Assembly (NCBI RefSeq): GCF_000247815.1
Contig: NC_021673.1
Location: 107,027,174-107,091,173, forward strand
Origin: Ficedula albicollis
Lineage: Eukaryota > Chordata > Aves > Passeriformes > Muscicapidae
Reading direction: 5' to 3'
Length of the DNA stretch: 64,000 nt
The position numbers were made by a program, and so were the translations under genes. Of this stretch, positions 27,701 to 40,141 are shown in pieces (positions within the stretch are counted from its first letter, which is position 1; each line of letters opens with the position of its first letter). Under the pieces are notes generated by a model. That model was not told the DNA's origin and ran no database searches. It was given only the letters and a program-made list of their open reading frames with translations.

Positions 27701-28327
27701 CTCTTGTTTTCACCCATTAATTACATTAAATTATAACAGCCTCAATCAAGATAGCTGAACTGGGCTTCTATGTGCCAGCTTAAATTCAAATTGTTTAGTA
27801 GTCTTCCTTTCTTCCATGAGCAATTGCTGCATTTGCTGCAGGAATGCCTTAATGCCCAAGAAAATGTTAAGAGTTTTTCTTTTAAAAAGTGCTACAATCA
27901 GAGAGGAATTTCTATGATTCAAAAAATTTCGTGGCCTGCTACCATGGGAATAAAAGTCATGGCCAGATTTTGAAAGGGTTCCCAGAAAAATTCACCATAT
28001 ATTTCAGCAGCCTCATGGATGCCATTGGCACTGGAAAATTACACCTGAGAATGTACCTTCCTTTCAGTATGTCTGTGCAGTGTTCTAAACACTAATTTAT
28101 TGAATGTATCATATTCCAAATTAACCAAAACCAGATTCAAATTGACTTGCTTATCTAAAGACAAATACTATCTTAACAAGAGCCTCTGGTTGATGGAAAT
28201 TCCAATCTGCCTTCATGTGTCAGCCCTAGGAGTATCCATGAGTTTGCTGGGGGCTGGATTCCTCGGAGTGGTGCCATCCCCAGACACCCCATCCTCCTCT
28301 GTCATGCAGAATGATTCTGCTGAGGCT
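24736..28327. other. Unannotated non-coding stretch
   Basis: No gene or element recognised. ttgccatggttacaaag at 25600-25616 resembles the X-box-like word at 11041. Open frames above 60 codons here are unrelated to any family I recognise. Confidence 0.55.
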
Positions 28328-28489
28328 GATGCCAGAAAGTACTTTGATGTGATACTGTAAACAGCAGTCACACCTAAGAAAAAAAACAAACATTATAAAA
28401 ATAATTTAGATGCCAGAAAGTACTTTGATGTGATACTGTATACAGCAGTCACACCTAAGAAAAAAACCGAACATTATAAAAATAATTTG
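28328..28489. repeat. Two-copy tandem duplication, 81-bp unit
   Basis: Copies start at 28328 and 28409 with gatgccagaaagtactttga. They differ by ctgtaaac/ctgtatac and within an A-run segment (aaacaaac/aaaccgaac). Each copy holds an A run of seven or more. Confidence 0.95.
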
Positions 28490-29176
28490 TGCCCAAACTT
28501 TAAATTAAGAAGTCATAGGTTTTCAAGAGTCTACACACCAGGCTGAAGGAGAACCAAGCTCTCCATCACCTCCTAGCTGGACCCTCTCTTCATTTGCCAC
28601 AATACCTAGGCTGTGAACCACGCAGTAGAAGGGATTTGCATGTCACCTCTCCAAGTGTTTCACTCTGCAAGTTTTATAAACACCGGAAACAGAGTTGCCT
28701 TACAAGGGAAAAGTGAAGAATAAAACTGTGCTTGTGCAGACTGTTGGATTCTTGTTGAAACCCTGCAGACCTGGGCCCAGTCCCAGACACAAGTCTCAGA
28801 AAAGCTTTGTTGGAAGGAATCCTCTAGAACAGCTGCTGTCCCTGACAGATGTGCCAACACAGCAACCAGAGTCAGTTTCCATAGTGATTGCAAACTTTGC
28901 TCATGTTCTTCCTTCACCCATGCCAATAAGCAGGCACTGACTTTCTCCAATGTATCAATGCTACACGAATATAAGTATTTCACAAGCAGCAGTCTATGGA
29001 TATAAGCACAGGAGATAAACTGACACATGTGGCACACCTCATCTGTGCCTAGTCTCCTCAGGGAAGAAGAAAAATATTTACTTTATCTCAATACACTGTT
29101 ATTTTAAGACCCATTCTATTACTGCAGTTTTTATTATTTCAGACTTCTAGGGATACCCAACACTTTCAAAAGTTGC
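28490..29176. other. Unannotated non-coding stretch
   Basis: A 125-codon minus-strand frame (28660-29037) is the only sizeable open frame. I recognise no domain in it and see no supporting exon structure. It is most likely chance. Confidence 0.55.
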
Positions 29177-31878
29177 AAATTAAGGTGAAATTTGTGTTAA
29201 GTGGCATGAACAGCAGCAACAGAAAAATATGTTGAAAATCTAAATACCGTTGTGCATTGAGATAATTATATTGTAGTTGATCCAAAGCTGTTACTACAAT
29301 ATCTGGCAAGCTATTGCAAGACTTTACAGTATTCATTGCCCTTGTGTGGTTAGTCCAGTGCACATTTATTTTTCTGTAATGCTCACTAAATGTTATCAGA
29401 CGTGTCTTGATCTTTAGACCCACTTTCTCTTTCCTCTTTACCCTTAATATCCCTCCCCCTTTTTTCTCTCCCTCTTTAATTTATTCACACATGCTCATGT
29501 GTGTGCTATTTCAAAGAACTGTACTGAATGATTAAAATCAGGGTCACACATATCAACAGGATTGTTTGGGGTTGAAAGAATGATCCACAGTGAATACTCT
29601 TCTCACCCTAATGTGCAGCATAGGTGTTAGAGTGCAGAAATATAAAATGTGACAAGTAATAGGAGATGGCAAAATGCAGACGTGTTATAAATAATAATGG
29701 AGATTATTTGTAAAATGTTCATAACCTGAAACTGAAAATACCTGTGGTGTTGCCTAATTCTATTTGAATTGATAAGAAACATGGATGGTTTCCTAGTGCT
29801 TGCATATCTGAGGACAATTTGTAGATTTAATAATCAGCTTTGTTTTGAAGAAATTCACAGTATCTTTTATTTCCCTCCTGTTGATCTGGGTTTGATGACT
29901 GTATCAAGACACTTTAGGTTTCTGTTCTGTTTCAGAGAAAGGCTTTTGAATTTCAGGAAGGTTTAAGCAGGAGATGGATTGTCTGACTTTGGTGTTTGAT
30001 GTGTGAAGTACGGAAAATCAAGAATTTCAGATGTTCCCAGGTTATGTGTGAGCAAGGCAGGCAATTACTGCACATCAGCAACGTACCAGGAGTTTCTCTG
30101 CTGGTGTCTGAAAGGAAAGTAGCTGCTCACAGGGCCAGCATCTCCTCCAAACCCCACTCTCCACAGCAAACACGAAAAGGCCTCTCCTAATTACTTCTTG
30201 ATCATTTCTGAAGGATGGTGGCAGGAACAGAGTGCCCTCAAATTTGCCTGCTTCCTTTGCCTGTTCCCAGGAATGTGCAATCTATGTACCAAAACACCCC
30301 CAGGACACCCCACCACAGAAAGCCATCTGGGAACTCCAGTGGGGCAATGGGATGACCCTGGACAGTTTCTGCATGCTGTCCTTCAGATGTCACTTTCCAG
30401 CTCCCTACCTGGGCAGGTGCCGAATCTGATTTTGACAGCTACCAAACTGCATTGAGGAAGAAGATACTGAAAGGGACCAGACGTCAACAAGGTTTGAAGA
30501 AGCTGAGAAAACTGTTCCCAGCCATGAAAATTAAGGTGAAATTTGTGTTAAGTGGCATGAACAGCAGCAACAGAAAAATATGTTGAAAATCTAAATACCG
30601 TTGTGCATTGAGATAATTATATTGTAGTTGATCCAAAGCTGTTACTACAATATCTGGCAAGCTATTGCAAGACTTTACAGTATTCATTGCCCTTGTGTGG
30701 TTAGTCCAGTGCACATTTATTTTTCTGTAATGCTCACTAAATGTTATCAGACGTGTCTTGATCTTTAGACCCACTTTCTCTTTCCTCTTTACCCTTAATA
30801 TCCCTCCCCCTTTTTTCTCTCCCTCTTTAATTTATTCACACATGCTCATGTGTGTGCTATTTCAAAGAACTGTACTGAATGATTAAAATCAGGGTCACAC
30901 ATATCAACAGGATTGTTTGGGGTTGAAAGAATGATCCACAGTGAATACTCTTCTCACCCTAATGTACAGCATAGGTGTCAGAGTGCAGAAATATAAAATG
31001 TGACAAGTAATAGGAGATGGCAAAATGCAGACGTGTTATAAATAATAATGGAGATTATTTGTAAAATGTTCATAACCTGAAACTGAAAATACCTGTGGTG
31101 TTGCCTAATTCTATTTGAATTGATAAGAAACATGGATGGTTTCCTAGTGCTTGCATATCTGAGGACAATTTGTAGATTTAATAATCAGCTTTGTTTTGAA
31201 GAAATTCACAGTATCTTTTATTTCCCTCCTGTTGATCTGGGTTTGATGACTGTATCAAGACACTTTAGGTTTCTGTTCTGTTTCAGAGAAAGGCTTTTGA
31301 ATTTCAGGAAGGTTTAAGCAGGAGATGGATTGTCTGACTTTGGTGTTTGATGTGTGAAGTATGGAAAATCAAGAATTTCAGATGTTCCCAGGTTATGTGT
31401 GAGCAAGGCAGGCAATTACTGCACATCAGCAACGTACCAGGAGTTTCTCTGCTGGTGTCTGAAAGGAAAGTAGCTGCTCACAGGGCCAGCATCTCCTCCA
31501 AACCCCACTCTCCACAGCAAACACGAAAAGGCCTCTCCTAATTACTTCTTGATCATTTCTGAAGGATGGTGGCAGGAACAGAGTGCCCTCAAATTTGCCT
31601 GCTTCCTTTGCCTGTTCCCAGGAATGTGCAATCTATGTACCAAAACACCCCCAGGACACCCCACCACAGAAAGCCATCTGGGAACTCCAGTGGGGCAATG
31701 GGATGACCCTGGACAGTTTCTGCATGCTGTCCTTCAGATGTCACTTTCCAGCTCCCTACCTGGGCAGGTGCCGAATCTGATTTTGACAGCTACCAAACTG
31801 CATTGAGGAAGAAGATACTGAAAGGGACCAGACGTCAACAAGGTTTGAAGAAGCTGAGAAAACTGTTCCCAGCCATGA
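29177..31878. repeat. Two-copy tandem duplication, 1,351-bp unit
   Basis: Copy 1 spans 29177-30527 and copy 2 spans 30528-31878, head to tail with no spacer. I found only three substitutions by eye: atgtgcagc/atgtacagc, ggtgttag/ggtgtcag and agtacgg/agtatgg, so identity is about 99.8%. The junction shows 2 bp of microhomology (aa). The unit holds no recognised gene or transposon, and paired open frames such as 29769-29966 and 31120-31317 are simply copies. The event must be very young, possibly polymorphic, unless it is an assembly duplication of two haplotypes. Confidence 0.97.
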
Positions 31879-34800
31879 ACCAAAGAAACCTCAATTTCCT
31901 TTAATCCTTCTGCCAATGTCCAGTTGAGGTACAGGTATTTGCACTGGCAAAATGGAAAGTTTTGCTACAAGTTGGGAAGTCACCCTTTGGAAGTAAAAGT
32001 GGAACAAAGAAAAGACCTGAACAGATTTGTAGACGATAGAATAACTCTGAGCCCTGCTCTGGGGGTCTGAAAAAAACCCCAAAAACTGCAATCTTAAGGT
32101 GGAAAGTAAAGTGTTTTCCAGAGGAAAAGAGAAAAAAGAATGTTTTAGTGTAAATTTTTTGTAAAGCCTCATTTATGACAGACCTTCTTCACCTCCTAGA
32201 AAAATTCTCTCCATCTGCAACAGGTACATGGAGAGGCTGTGAAGATGAAAAAGGGCATTGAAAGCCTATCTTAAGCAAGAGAATTGAAGTGCTTAACTTT
32301 TTTCAACTAAATAAATGAATGCTGAGAGGAGATACTACTGCAGTCAATAAATATTTCATGAGGTAAATATTAAGGAGAGAGGGGAGGTCAATGTTAACAC
32401 AAAATTATATGACTTTGACTTGGCTATGAATTATCTTGCTAATAACAAGATTCAGTACAAAGCAAACTATAAACCAGAAAATATGTCTTTCTTGATCTGG
32501 GCAATATTTTTTTTCATTAAATGAAAAGATCAAAACAAGCTCTGCGACAGCTTTGTGTGTTATGTGACAGTGTCCTGATGCTGTATAAGACTTTCTTTCC
32601 AATCCTTCAAAAAGCAGTTTTTGACCCTTTATCTCTGCCTCTAGTGTCAACCTGGTGAATGAAATGTGTTCAGTTGAAATTAAATTCTGGTTAGAAATCA
32701 GTAACCTTATTCAGGATTCAATTTCATTAAGGATTTCTACATAGGAATTACCATCCTATGTAATTATCATTACCAATCATTTAGACTTTAAATCCTTTGT
32801 ATAACAAAGTGTCTTCTAACCTATAATCAGGTAGAGTAGGAGTCCTCTTGATTTCATTCTTTAATTGAGTAATCATGTTTTGGTTCACAGAGTAGTGCTA
32901 TTTTCTTCAAGTGCCATCCCTTCCAGTATATAATTCCTTCAGAGTATCTCTTATTTTTTCTCATAGTAATTAAAAACCCCTGTGAATTATGCCAATGTAT
33001 CACCAGTGTCAAATGAAGACATTTACTTATTCATAGCATCCAATTCTACCTTGTATAAAAATATTTTATATATATGTTGTGTAGCTGTCTACTTCCTTTG
33101 CACTATAGACAGTACTGCTCTAATCTTTAGCTCAGCTTATATTTGCTGTGTTGACTAATGTTAATGACAAAGCCAAGAATAAATTTATCAGTGGAGCTAT
33201 TTTACCAATTAATCACACAACAACTTATTCAAGTCCATTAATTATTTACTTACTCACTTGGAAACTTTCCTTTTACAATAGTAATATAAGAGGCCAAACT
33301 AAAACATTAATTCATAAAGGCAGTTACAATTTTTTCAGCCAGTACCCACAAAAAAAAAAAGAAAAAGAAAAAAAACATAAGAAGCCCCACCCAAAACAAT
33401 TTTAAAACCCCACTTAAATCCACAAATTGTGCCTTACTTACTCCTTCCAAATCTTGCAATTCAGCTGGAAAAGGATAATTTTGGTTTCTCCATGCCTATG
33501 ACTTGGGATGGATCTGTGAACAGAGTGATGGAAAGCACCCTCAGGATAGTAATCTCCTTCCAATAACCAGAAAAGTCCTTCCTCATCCTCAGGCTGTTCA
33601 CTAGCTTGCAGACAGAACAGCTTTTAACACATAAGTCAGATGTATTTTTCACTTTAAAACCGAGTTGATATTCTGACATTGCAGGACCCCAGGAGTGAGC
33701 TGTAGCATATACACAGCTGGAATTTTCATCTGCCCAAAGCACATGCAGATATTGCCAGATGTTACTGTCAGGTGGATGTAACAACGAAAACTGTGTGGTG
33801 TTATTTTGCAGCAAGTTTGCACTTGGCAGTCTGGAAATTCTTCCAAACTCCAAGCATAGGTTAAGTGGCATACTAACACCAAAGAATTCTTTTTACCTGT
33901 ATAACTGCCTGTCCAGTTCACCTGCCTCAGGCTTGAAAAAGCTGGTACAAAAGCCAGTGCACACAACTACATCAGCCTTCATTCTTCATTTAGTCCAACA
34001 TACTGACTGTTCCTCACTGAAAGAAGATTTTGCAAAAATTTTTGCAAGTAAGGAAATAGGACCATTGAGAAGAGGATGCAGTTTTCTCTGCAGTCTTGGA
34101 CTTCCACGCTCTTCTGAAGAATCTCTGAAATGTAAATGAAATATTAGTGGATTCAGGTTCCTCAAATTTGCCATATTCTACCCAGAAAGATTTCAGTGTG
34201 CAAATTCTCTCAGTTCAAATGAAGAAGAAGAATATCACAGTACTATTGCTAGGTATACTAACACATACGCAAAGATGAAATTATGTACATCAATATTTAG
34301 CCATTAAAAAATACTCAGCATATAAATATAGTAAGACACTGTTAAATCAGAAGCTTGAAAGGCAAATGAATTAATGGAAATTAATAATAAACACAGGACT
34401 AAATTACATTAACATTATCTGATAGGAATTGGTTCAGAAGCCAGGAAGACTGGTAACATCTTCTAGGGTTGAGAAAAAAAGCTTTCATTTTCAACACTGT
34501 AAAATGCACAAGACTAAGCATAAATTTTCTTCTGAAAGCACTACTAAGGGAATAGTTCATTATTATTTTTAAAGGCAATAAAAAAATTTACATCTGACTA
34601 TCATTCAGGAATAATGATAGAAAGAAAACCAACACTGAAGTAGTCCTATGCAAATATCCTTGGTCATCACAGAGGAATATGCAAGAGCACCCACTGTCCA
34701 GTGCTATATTGTTATTAGACGTGGTTTTTCAAACTGAGCAGTCAACTCTGACAGTGCCTGCTCTTTTTCTCCCCTTTTTTTTTTCGCATGATAAAAAGCC

Positions 34801-36861
34801 CCACCCAAAATCCAGAGACAAAATTCAGCCTTATTTTTACCTTTACCACAACCATTGTCTGTCTTAGAACCCCACTAAAAAAGCTCTTGTTTCATCCCTA
34901 ATGCAGACTTAGCAACCTCTTTGTCAGGGTTGCCAAACTCACTGTAATGATGCCCTCGGCTCCTTCCAGCCTGATGATGTTGGAAGAGACCACTGTGCAT
35001 CACAATTCAGGAAAACAAAGCTGGCAGGCCAGCACTAGCATGCTAAGGATCCATGTGCAGTCAGCCACTGTTGCACAAGGGTAATAATGGTAGCAAGCAT
35101 TGGCATCCCACTTCAGTTTTGGAGACAGGGAGGAGCTAAAGAGGTGGGACGTGAAATGCTGTGGGCAGAGGGACATTGTCCTGCTTTTTACAACTTGAGG
35201 CAGCTCAGAAACAGGGCCTGATCATCCTGCAATGAATGAACATTGTAATAGTAGCCCGTTGCCCTCCCAAAATGTAGTTCTAAACAGGCAACTTTGCCTA
35301 CTCACCGTCTAAGATGTAGTAGATGGAGGTCTGAGATGGCAAAAAAGTAAACAGCTTGCTGAAGGAAAAACAGAAGATGGATACTCTCCAAAAGAAACAG
35401 ATCATACCAATGAGTTCCAACATTTTCTGGATCAAAATCCAAAATCTGGCAGATTTCCCTACTATAAATGCTCTAAAAGCATTGCAAAAATTCCTAAGTG
35501 GAAGTTCTAGTAAAACAAAATTGACATTCTCTATTGGTGTCAGCTTTTCCTTTGTATTTTCCTATTTCCTCCCATATGCAGCCTCACACTTTCAAAAGTT
35601 ACTTTAAATATTTATTACCGCGATTATTGTTGTTTATTTAAACGTTCAAAAAGACAAACAGTCACGAATTTTTGTCAAGTATATGGCAAAACCGTGAATT
35701 TTCCTAGTGCTGAATAACGTACCAGTAACATCTGCCATGACTACCATGCTGTTCTTTTCTGGAAAAATAAGCTAACATGCAGAAAAACAGAAAATCTTGT
35801 AGGTTGAATATGGACAGGACACTCTTATGCTAATGTAATAGTCAATCCTTTTTCTCTGAAAATCCTTAGGGAAGTGAAGATGTAAATAGTAGCAAGAAGC
35901 TCCATTATCTGTTCTTGGAACAAGACTCTAACTAGTAGGTTTGCCACCATCCTAAAGAACAATGGTTAAACAAAAGTATTTGTAAAGTCAACAGCTAAAA
36001 CATGTCAGGGTTTTACAAGATTATTTTGAAAAGTTGTGAGGTATTTGTGAAATGTTGTTTAAAATTTATATGTTGCTCAACAGGCTGCAGAATAGGAAGA
36101 GGGCATAAATACTTTAAAAGAAGACTTCTGGTCCTCTCAGAGGTGAGACAGAAGTATTTTATTTATTCCTCAGAGAAAAAGCTTTGTAACTATGATGAAT
36201 GCCGGTTGAGACAGCACGATTCAAGGAGTAAAGAGTCTGACAGGACAGGAAAAATTAATCTAGGCTTTTTACAGCACTAGAGCCCTCTTTCTGCCCTGAC
36301 TGGAAAGATACTCAGGCTTGTAAACCTAATTGCACTTTTTTGCATGGCATTCACATTCAGCAAAGCAGTAGAGAACTAAGTCCTTTTTAATGGCCCTAAA
36401 GTTTGCTGCAACTTTTCCAAAGAATAAAAGCTTTAGCAGTAAGCTAGCAAAGCTTATGCTGTTTCACTATGCTGTTGCTGAGTGTCCTTCTCACCCTCTC
36501 CCCACAGTCTCTTCCAGGTTTTACCTGGCAGGCCACTGTCTTGCCAAGGAAAAGCACTGAAAAATCCACATATTTGTCTTGTCTCTTAGAAGTGAATGTA
36601 TGACTGTAGGGAGATCAACTTCAGTGATGAGCATAATGACCCCATTACTCCCCATCATCCCTGTCATATTTTGTTACCTACAACTGTGTTTATGCCACTC
36701 AAGCTTTGCATTGTAAATAGACTGAAAGCACTGAGTTATTTCACATAAATCTCTAAATGTTATCATCATATGCCATACTAAAATTTATGAGTGGAGCCAA
36801 ACAGAATGAACAGACTCTTCATAAAAATATATTAATTTATGCGATGGAAAGAAATGGCATC
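31879..36861. other. Unannotated non-coding stretch
   Basis: Contains an A-rich simple tract near 33349-33376 and otherwise unique AT-rich sequence. Overlapping open frames on opposite strands (33461-33871 minus, 136 codons; 33759-34139 plus, 126 codons) are unrecognised. Because they lie antisense to each other, at most one could be real, and nothing supports either. Confidence 0.55.
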
Positions 36862-37004
36862 ATTTAATATATTACATTTACGTGCTGATAGTGCCTGAAA
36901 CATGAAGAAACTGAGTTCCATTATAAAAAAAAAATTTAATATATTACATTTACGTGCTGATAGTGTCTGAAACATGAAGAAACTGAGTTCCATTACAAAA
37001 AAAA
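36862..37004. repeat. Two-copy tandem duplication, 72-bp unit
   Basis: Copies start at 36862 and 36934 with atttaatatattacatttac. They differ by gtgcctg/gtgtctg and attataaa/attacaaa. Both units end in an A run of eight to ten. Confidence 0.95.
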
Positions 37005-38130
37005 CCTGTATAAACTCACATATCTGAGATCCACAATCAATTTTCAGCAGCCAGATCTCTCACTGTTATAAATAAGGGGGAAATAAATTTGCAAAAACTA
37101 CCTGAAATTGGTAGGAAATGAATCCAAGGATAACATAAGAAACATAAGACGCTAATCTCAGTACAAGAGAGTTTTGAGATACTGATCAACTATTCACATT
37201 GTACAATTACAGTGTTTAATTTCCCAGAGGAGTAAAGCTGTATGATGCTTGTTGTGTGTACCTTAAACCATATAGAGACAGTTTCTACAGGAGATCATTA
37301 GTTCTGCATAAACTTTGTCATAGCTGCACCTGAAGCTCTTTAAAATCCTTCATCCTTGAAAGATTAATTAAGTTGGATGGCCCTAGAAATGTAATTCTTT
37401 TTAAATGCCTCCCTAAGGCTTCTAACTCTTCTTAAACCAAGACTTTCCTTCCATTATTTTCAAACCACACAAACTTCATTTTCGCACTTATCACTTCAAT
37501 CTAAAGAAATATCATATATTTGTCTTTTGTTCTTCTCAATTCAGAGATAGGTAGAGAGCCCTTGGGACTTACAGGATCATTATGTTTTCCTGGGCTTGGA
37601 GAGAGATTTCATGAAAACCTTTAATTTCTGCCTTGTGAGGTAGGAAACAATGTTCTTCACCACTAAGATTTAATTTGCAGTATTGTGGTCATCCTTAACA
37701 GCACAAACATTTTCACCACAAGTGACAACTAGTGGTACTTCCAGACTGCTGTTTAAAGGTCTCCAGCTGCTTCTCAGAAAAGAGATCTGCTAAATCAAAT
37801 ATTGTTTCCCTGGTTTTGAGTTTCACTTGTCTCCATATTTTCTTCACCAAAGTATGTGTAAGGCACTGATTGCTGCTAAATCCTTTTCATAGCACTTAGT
37901 TAACATCACAAACCTTTTAAAAAACCAGCAGCAAACAAAGCATCTGGAGTATGCCTATGAATTAGGCTAATTCCATTTTCACAAAGTCATAGGAAAGAGG
38001 TATTTAATGAGTGAGATACTGCATTTAGGTGCTAACCCTCTGAAATCTGCTCTAAATAGTGAAGGCTTCCCCTTTTCTACTCCACACCTATCTTTCAGAA
38101 GTGCTTGTCTTCATGATTTTTCTTAAGAAT
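37005..38130. other. Unannotated non-coding stretch
   Basis: Unique AT-rich sequence. I see no gene, transposon or duplication in it. Confidence 0.6.
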
Positions 38131-38194
38131 TATACATATATATATATACATGTATATATACATATATACATATTATATGTATATACATGTATAT

Positions 38195-38225
<31 letters not shown>

Positions 38226-38227
38226 TG
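38131..38227. repeat. TA/CA-type microsatellite with inverted symmetry
   Basis: About 97 bp of alternating tatacata, tgtatata and atatat words ending in a run of about ten AT pairs. Because TA is self-complementary and tgta/taca words alternate, the tract can fold into cruciforms. The Tyr/Ile-rich frame starting at 38150 is a product of this tract. Confidence 0.95.
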
Positions 38228-38654
38228 CATAGAAAATCTTCTTATCTACATTTTCAAGCACGCAATCTTGCTTTGTCCCAATTATTCCAAGCTTTTATTG
38301 TATGCAAAATGAACAAGGTATCTGGCATTAGGCCCCTGTCACCAGAAAATGTCAGGCTGCATAGGGCAGGGGGTAATGTTAATAGCTGGAGATGCAGGAG
38401 CAATAAAGGCTCTGGACCAGTTCACACCAATGTAAATTACTGGCAGCACTTATTTAAATGTTCATTTGTTGTTTGATGACATTTTTAAGTGATATTTTAT
38501 CTACTTTAACATCTTATTAAAAATTAACAGATATATGCACAGCCATTAATTTATGCATGATCAGAAATAAAATGTAAGGAGATAAATTCAGGTAGAAGTA
38601 TGTGGGTGTAGACCTTAATCATACTTTATCCAGGATCTGTCTCCCAAAAGCCAG
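38228..38654. other. Unannotated non-coding stretch
   Basis: Unique AT-rich sequence with no recognised feature. Confidence 0.6.
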
Positions 38655-38756
38655 CAGTCTGAAATAGGAACTAATCCAAAGATTGAAGGGTACTACTATT
38701 GCTTCTCAGTCTGAAATAGGAACTAATCCAAAGATTGAAGGGTACTATTGCTTCAT
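38655..38756. repeat. Two-copy tandem duplication, 52-bp unit
   Basis: Copies start at 38655 and 38707 with cagtctgaaataggaactaa. Copy 1 reads gtactactattgc and copy 2 gtactattgc, a single 3-bp slippage difference. Confidence 0.95.
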
Positions 38757-39626
38757 AAGTGTCTTCATCAAACTATTTCTGTTGCCTTTAAACTGAATAA
38801 AATCAAATCAGTCTTCTGGAGGACTTGAAAGTACTTATTCAAAGACAGAAGTAGAGATGTAACACTGCTGCAAAAAGAAGGAATCCCCTCTGGGAAATAT
38901 TTGGCAGACAGACCTGTGTGATGTGGTGAGTCCCCATCTGTTAGGCTGGTTGTGATGAAGAGGTAGTCAGGAAACTGTGGTGAATCCATTGGCAAGTTAC
39001 CCAGCAGAGTCCAAAGTCCTGCAATTAATGGTGCTGAAAGCATTTTTGCAAAAGTTGGGAGAAAGAAAGAGAAATGCAGGAAGGTACAATTTGCCGTTGA
39101 CTTGACATTCGTAAAAGAGGAATAGAACAAGAGTAAAGACAGAAAAACCAGCAGCTTCAGCCCAGGTGGGTGGGGAAGTGCAGTTTAGGTTCAACAATGG
39201 AAATTTAAATATGTGAACCTAACTATGTCCCCTGCTCCAGCACCTGCTTATGAACTCAAGAAGATTGCTAAATGAAAGAGTCTGGAGTCAGCGGATAGCA
39301 GGTGATGGCAAGGTGATGTTGTGGTCCAGAACAATTAGGTTTGCATCACCAGAATAAATAATCCCAGAGCAGCAGTCATCTCTGCCCTGCTCCATAACAC
39401 AAAAGACACCAAACTGTGAAAGACAACATGGCAGCAACCAGTTTGAGAAGACTTGCCTAGGATGTCCCTAATTTTCACTCAGTTGCACCCAGGCTCCAGC
39501 TGCCCATCCCAGCCCTGCAGGCAGAGTGGGGGCTGCCTGGCCCCTGATGCTCTGAACCCTGCCAGAGGGATGGGTGGCTGCTGATGTGGGCAGCTCATCA
39601 GGCAGAAACGAAATTGGGAAGAAATG
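38757..39626. other. Unannotated non-coding stretch
   Basis: A 120-codon minus-strand frame (38768-39130) is open but unrecognised. No transposon is visible. Confidence 0.55.
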
Positions 39627-39766
39627 CATTCTCCTCCAACACACATTTTGCTCATTACCATGCCGCAGGCACTGCCCCCTCCAAAAGCTGATAAATCATT
39701 CTCCTCCAACACACATTTTGCTCATTACAATGCCGCAGACACTGCCCCCTCCAAAAGCTGATAAAC
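39627..39766. repeat. Two-copy tandem duplication, 70-bp unit
   Basis: Copies start at 39627 and 39697 with cattctcctccaacacacat. Two substitutions separate them (ttaccatg/ttacaatg, gcaggcac/gcagacac). Confidence 0.95.
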
Positions 39767-40070
39767 TAAAATAATTGATCCATTTTACTTCCATCTTGCT
39801 ATATCCAACTCCTCCCCTTTGTTGCTTGGGTCTGTTTCTTATACATATCTTGCTTACAGAAACACTTATTGCAGAAAGTTCCTGATGTAAAGTGGAATTG
39901 ATGCAGATGGCAACAACATGGCCTTATTAAATTTTATAACCTGGAAAGGTATGAGGCAGCAGTAAATGCTTTCCCTGGCTGTGATTTGGAGTAGCTGTAT
40001 TTTATATAGGTTTTCAGTTAATCTTGACCTGACAAACACTCAAATATGGATCACAAGGGATAAATCCTTC

Positions 40071-40087
40071 AAAAAAAAAAAAAAAAA

Positions 40088-40121
<34 letters not shown>

Positions 40122-40141
40122 TTCAAAAAAAAAAAAAAAAA
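40071..40141. repeat. Homopolymer sandwich: A19, C32, ttc, A17
   Basis: Nineteen A (40071-40089) are followed directly by 32 C (40090-40121), then ttc and 17 A (40125-40141). The A runs are both preceded by cttc, so the flanks look like two copies of one cttc-A(n) sequence with a C run between them. An uninterrupted C32 against A19 is unusual, and a sequencing or gap-filling artefact is a serious alternative. Confidence 0.95.

Noticed and set aside
29769..31806. Pairs of identical small open frames suggesting a tandem gene family
   Set aside because: They follow only from the 1,351-bp duplication; none has a recognised domain.
33461..34139. Opposing 136- and 126-codon frames as a candidate host exon
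   Set aside because: No recognisable protein family, no convincing splice context, and mutual antisense overlap make chance the better explanation.
34935..35010. Possible CR1 tail (ctccttccagcctgatgatg)
   Set aside because: The order of CR1 3' words is not preserved and the similarity ends after about 20 bp.
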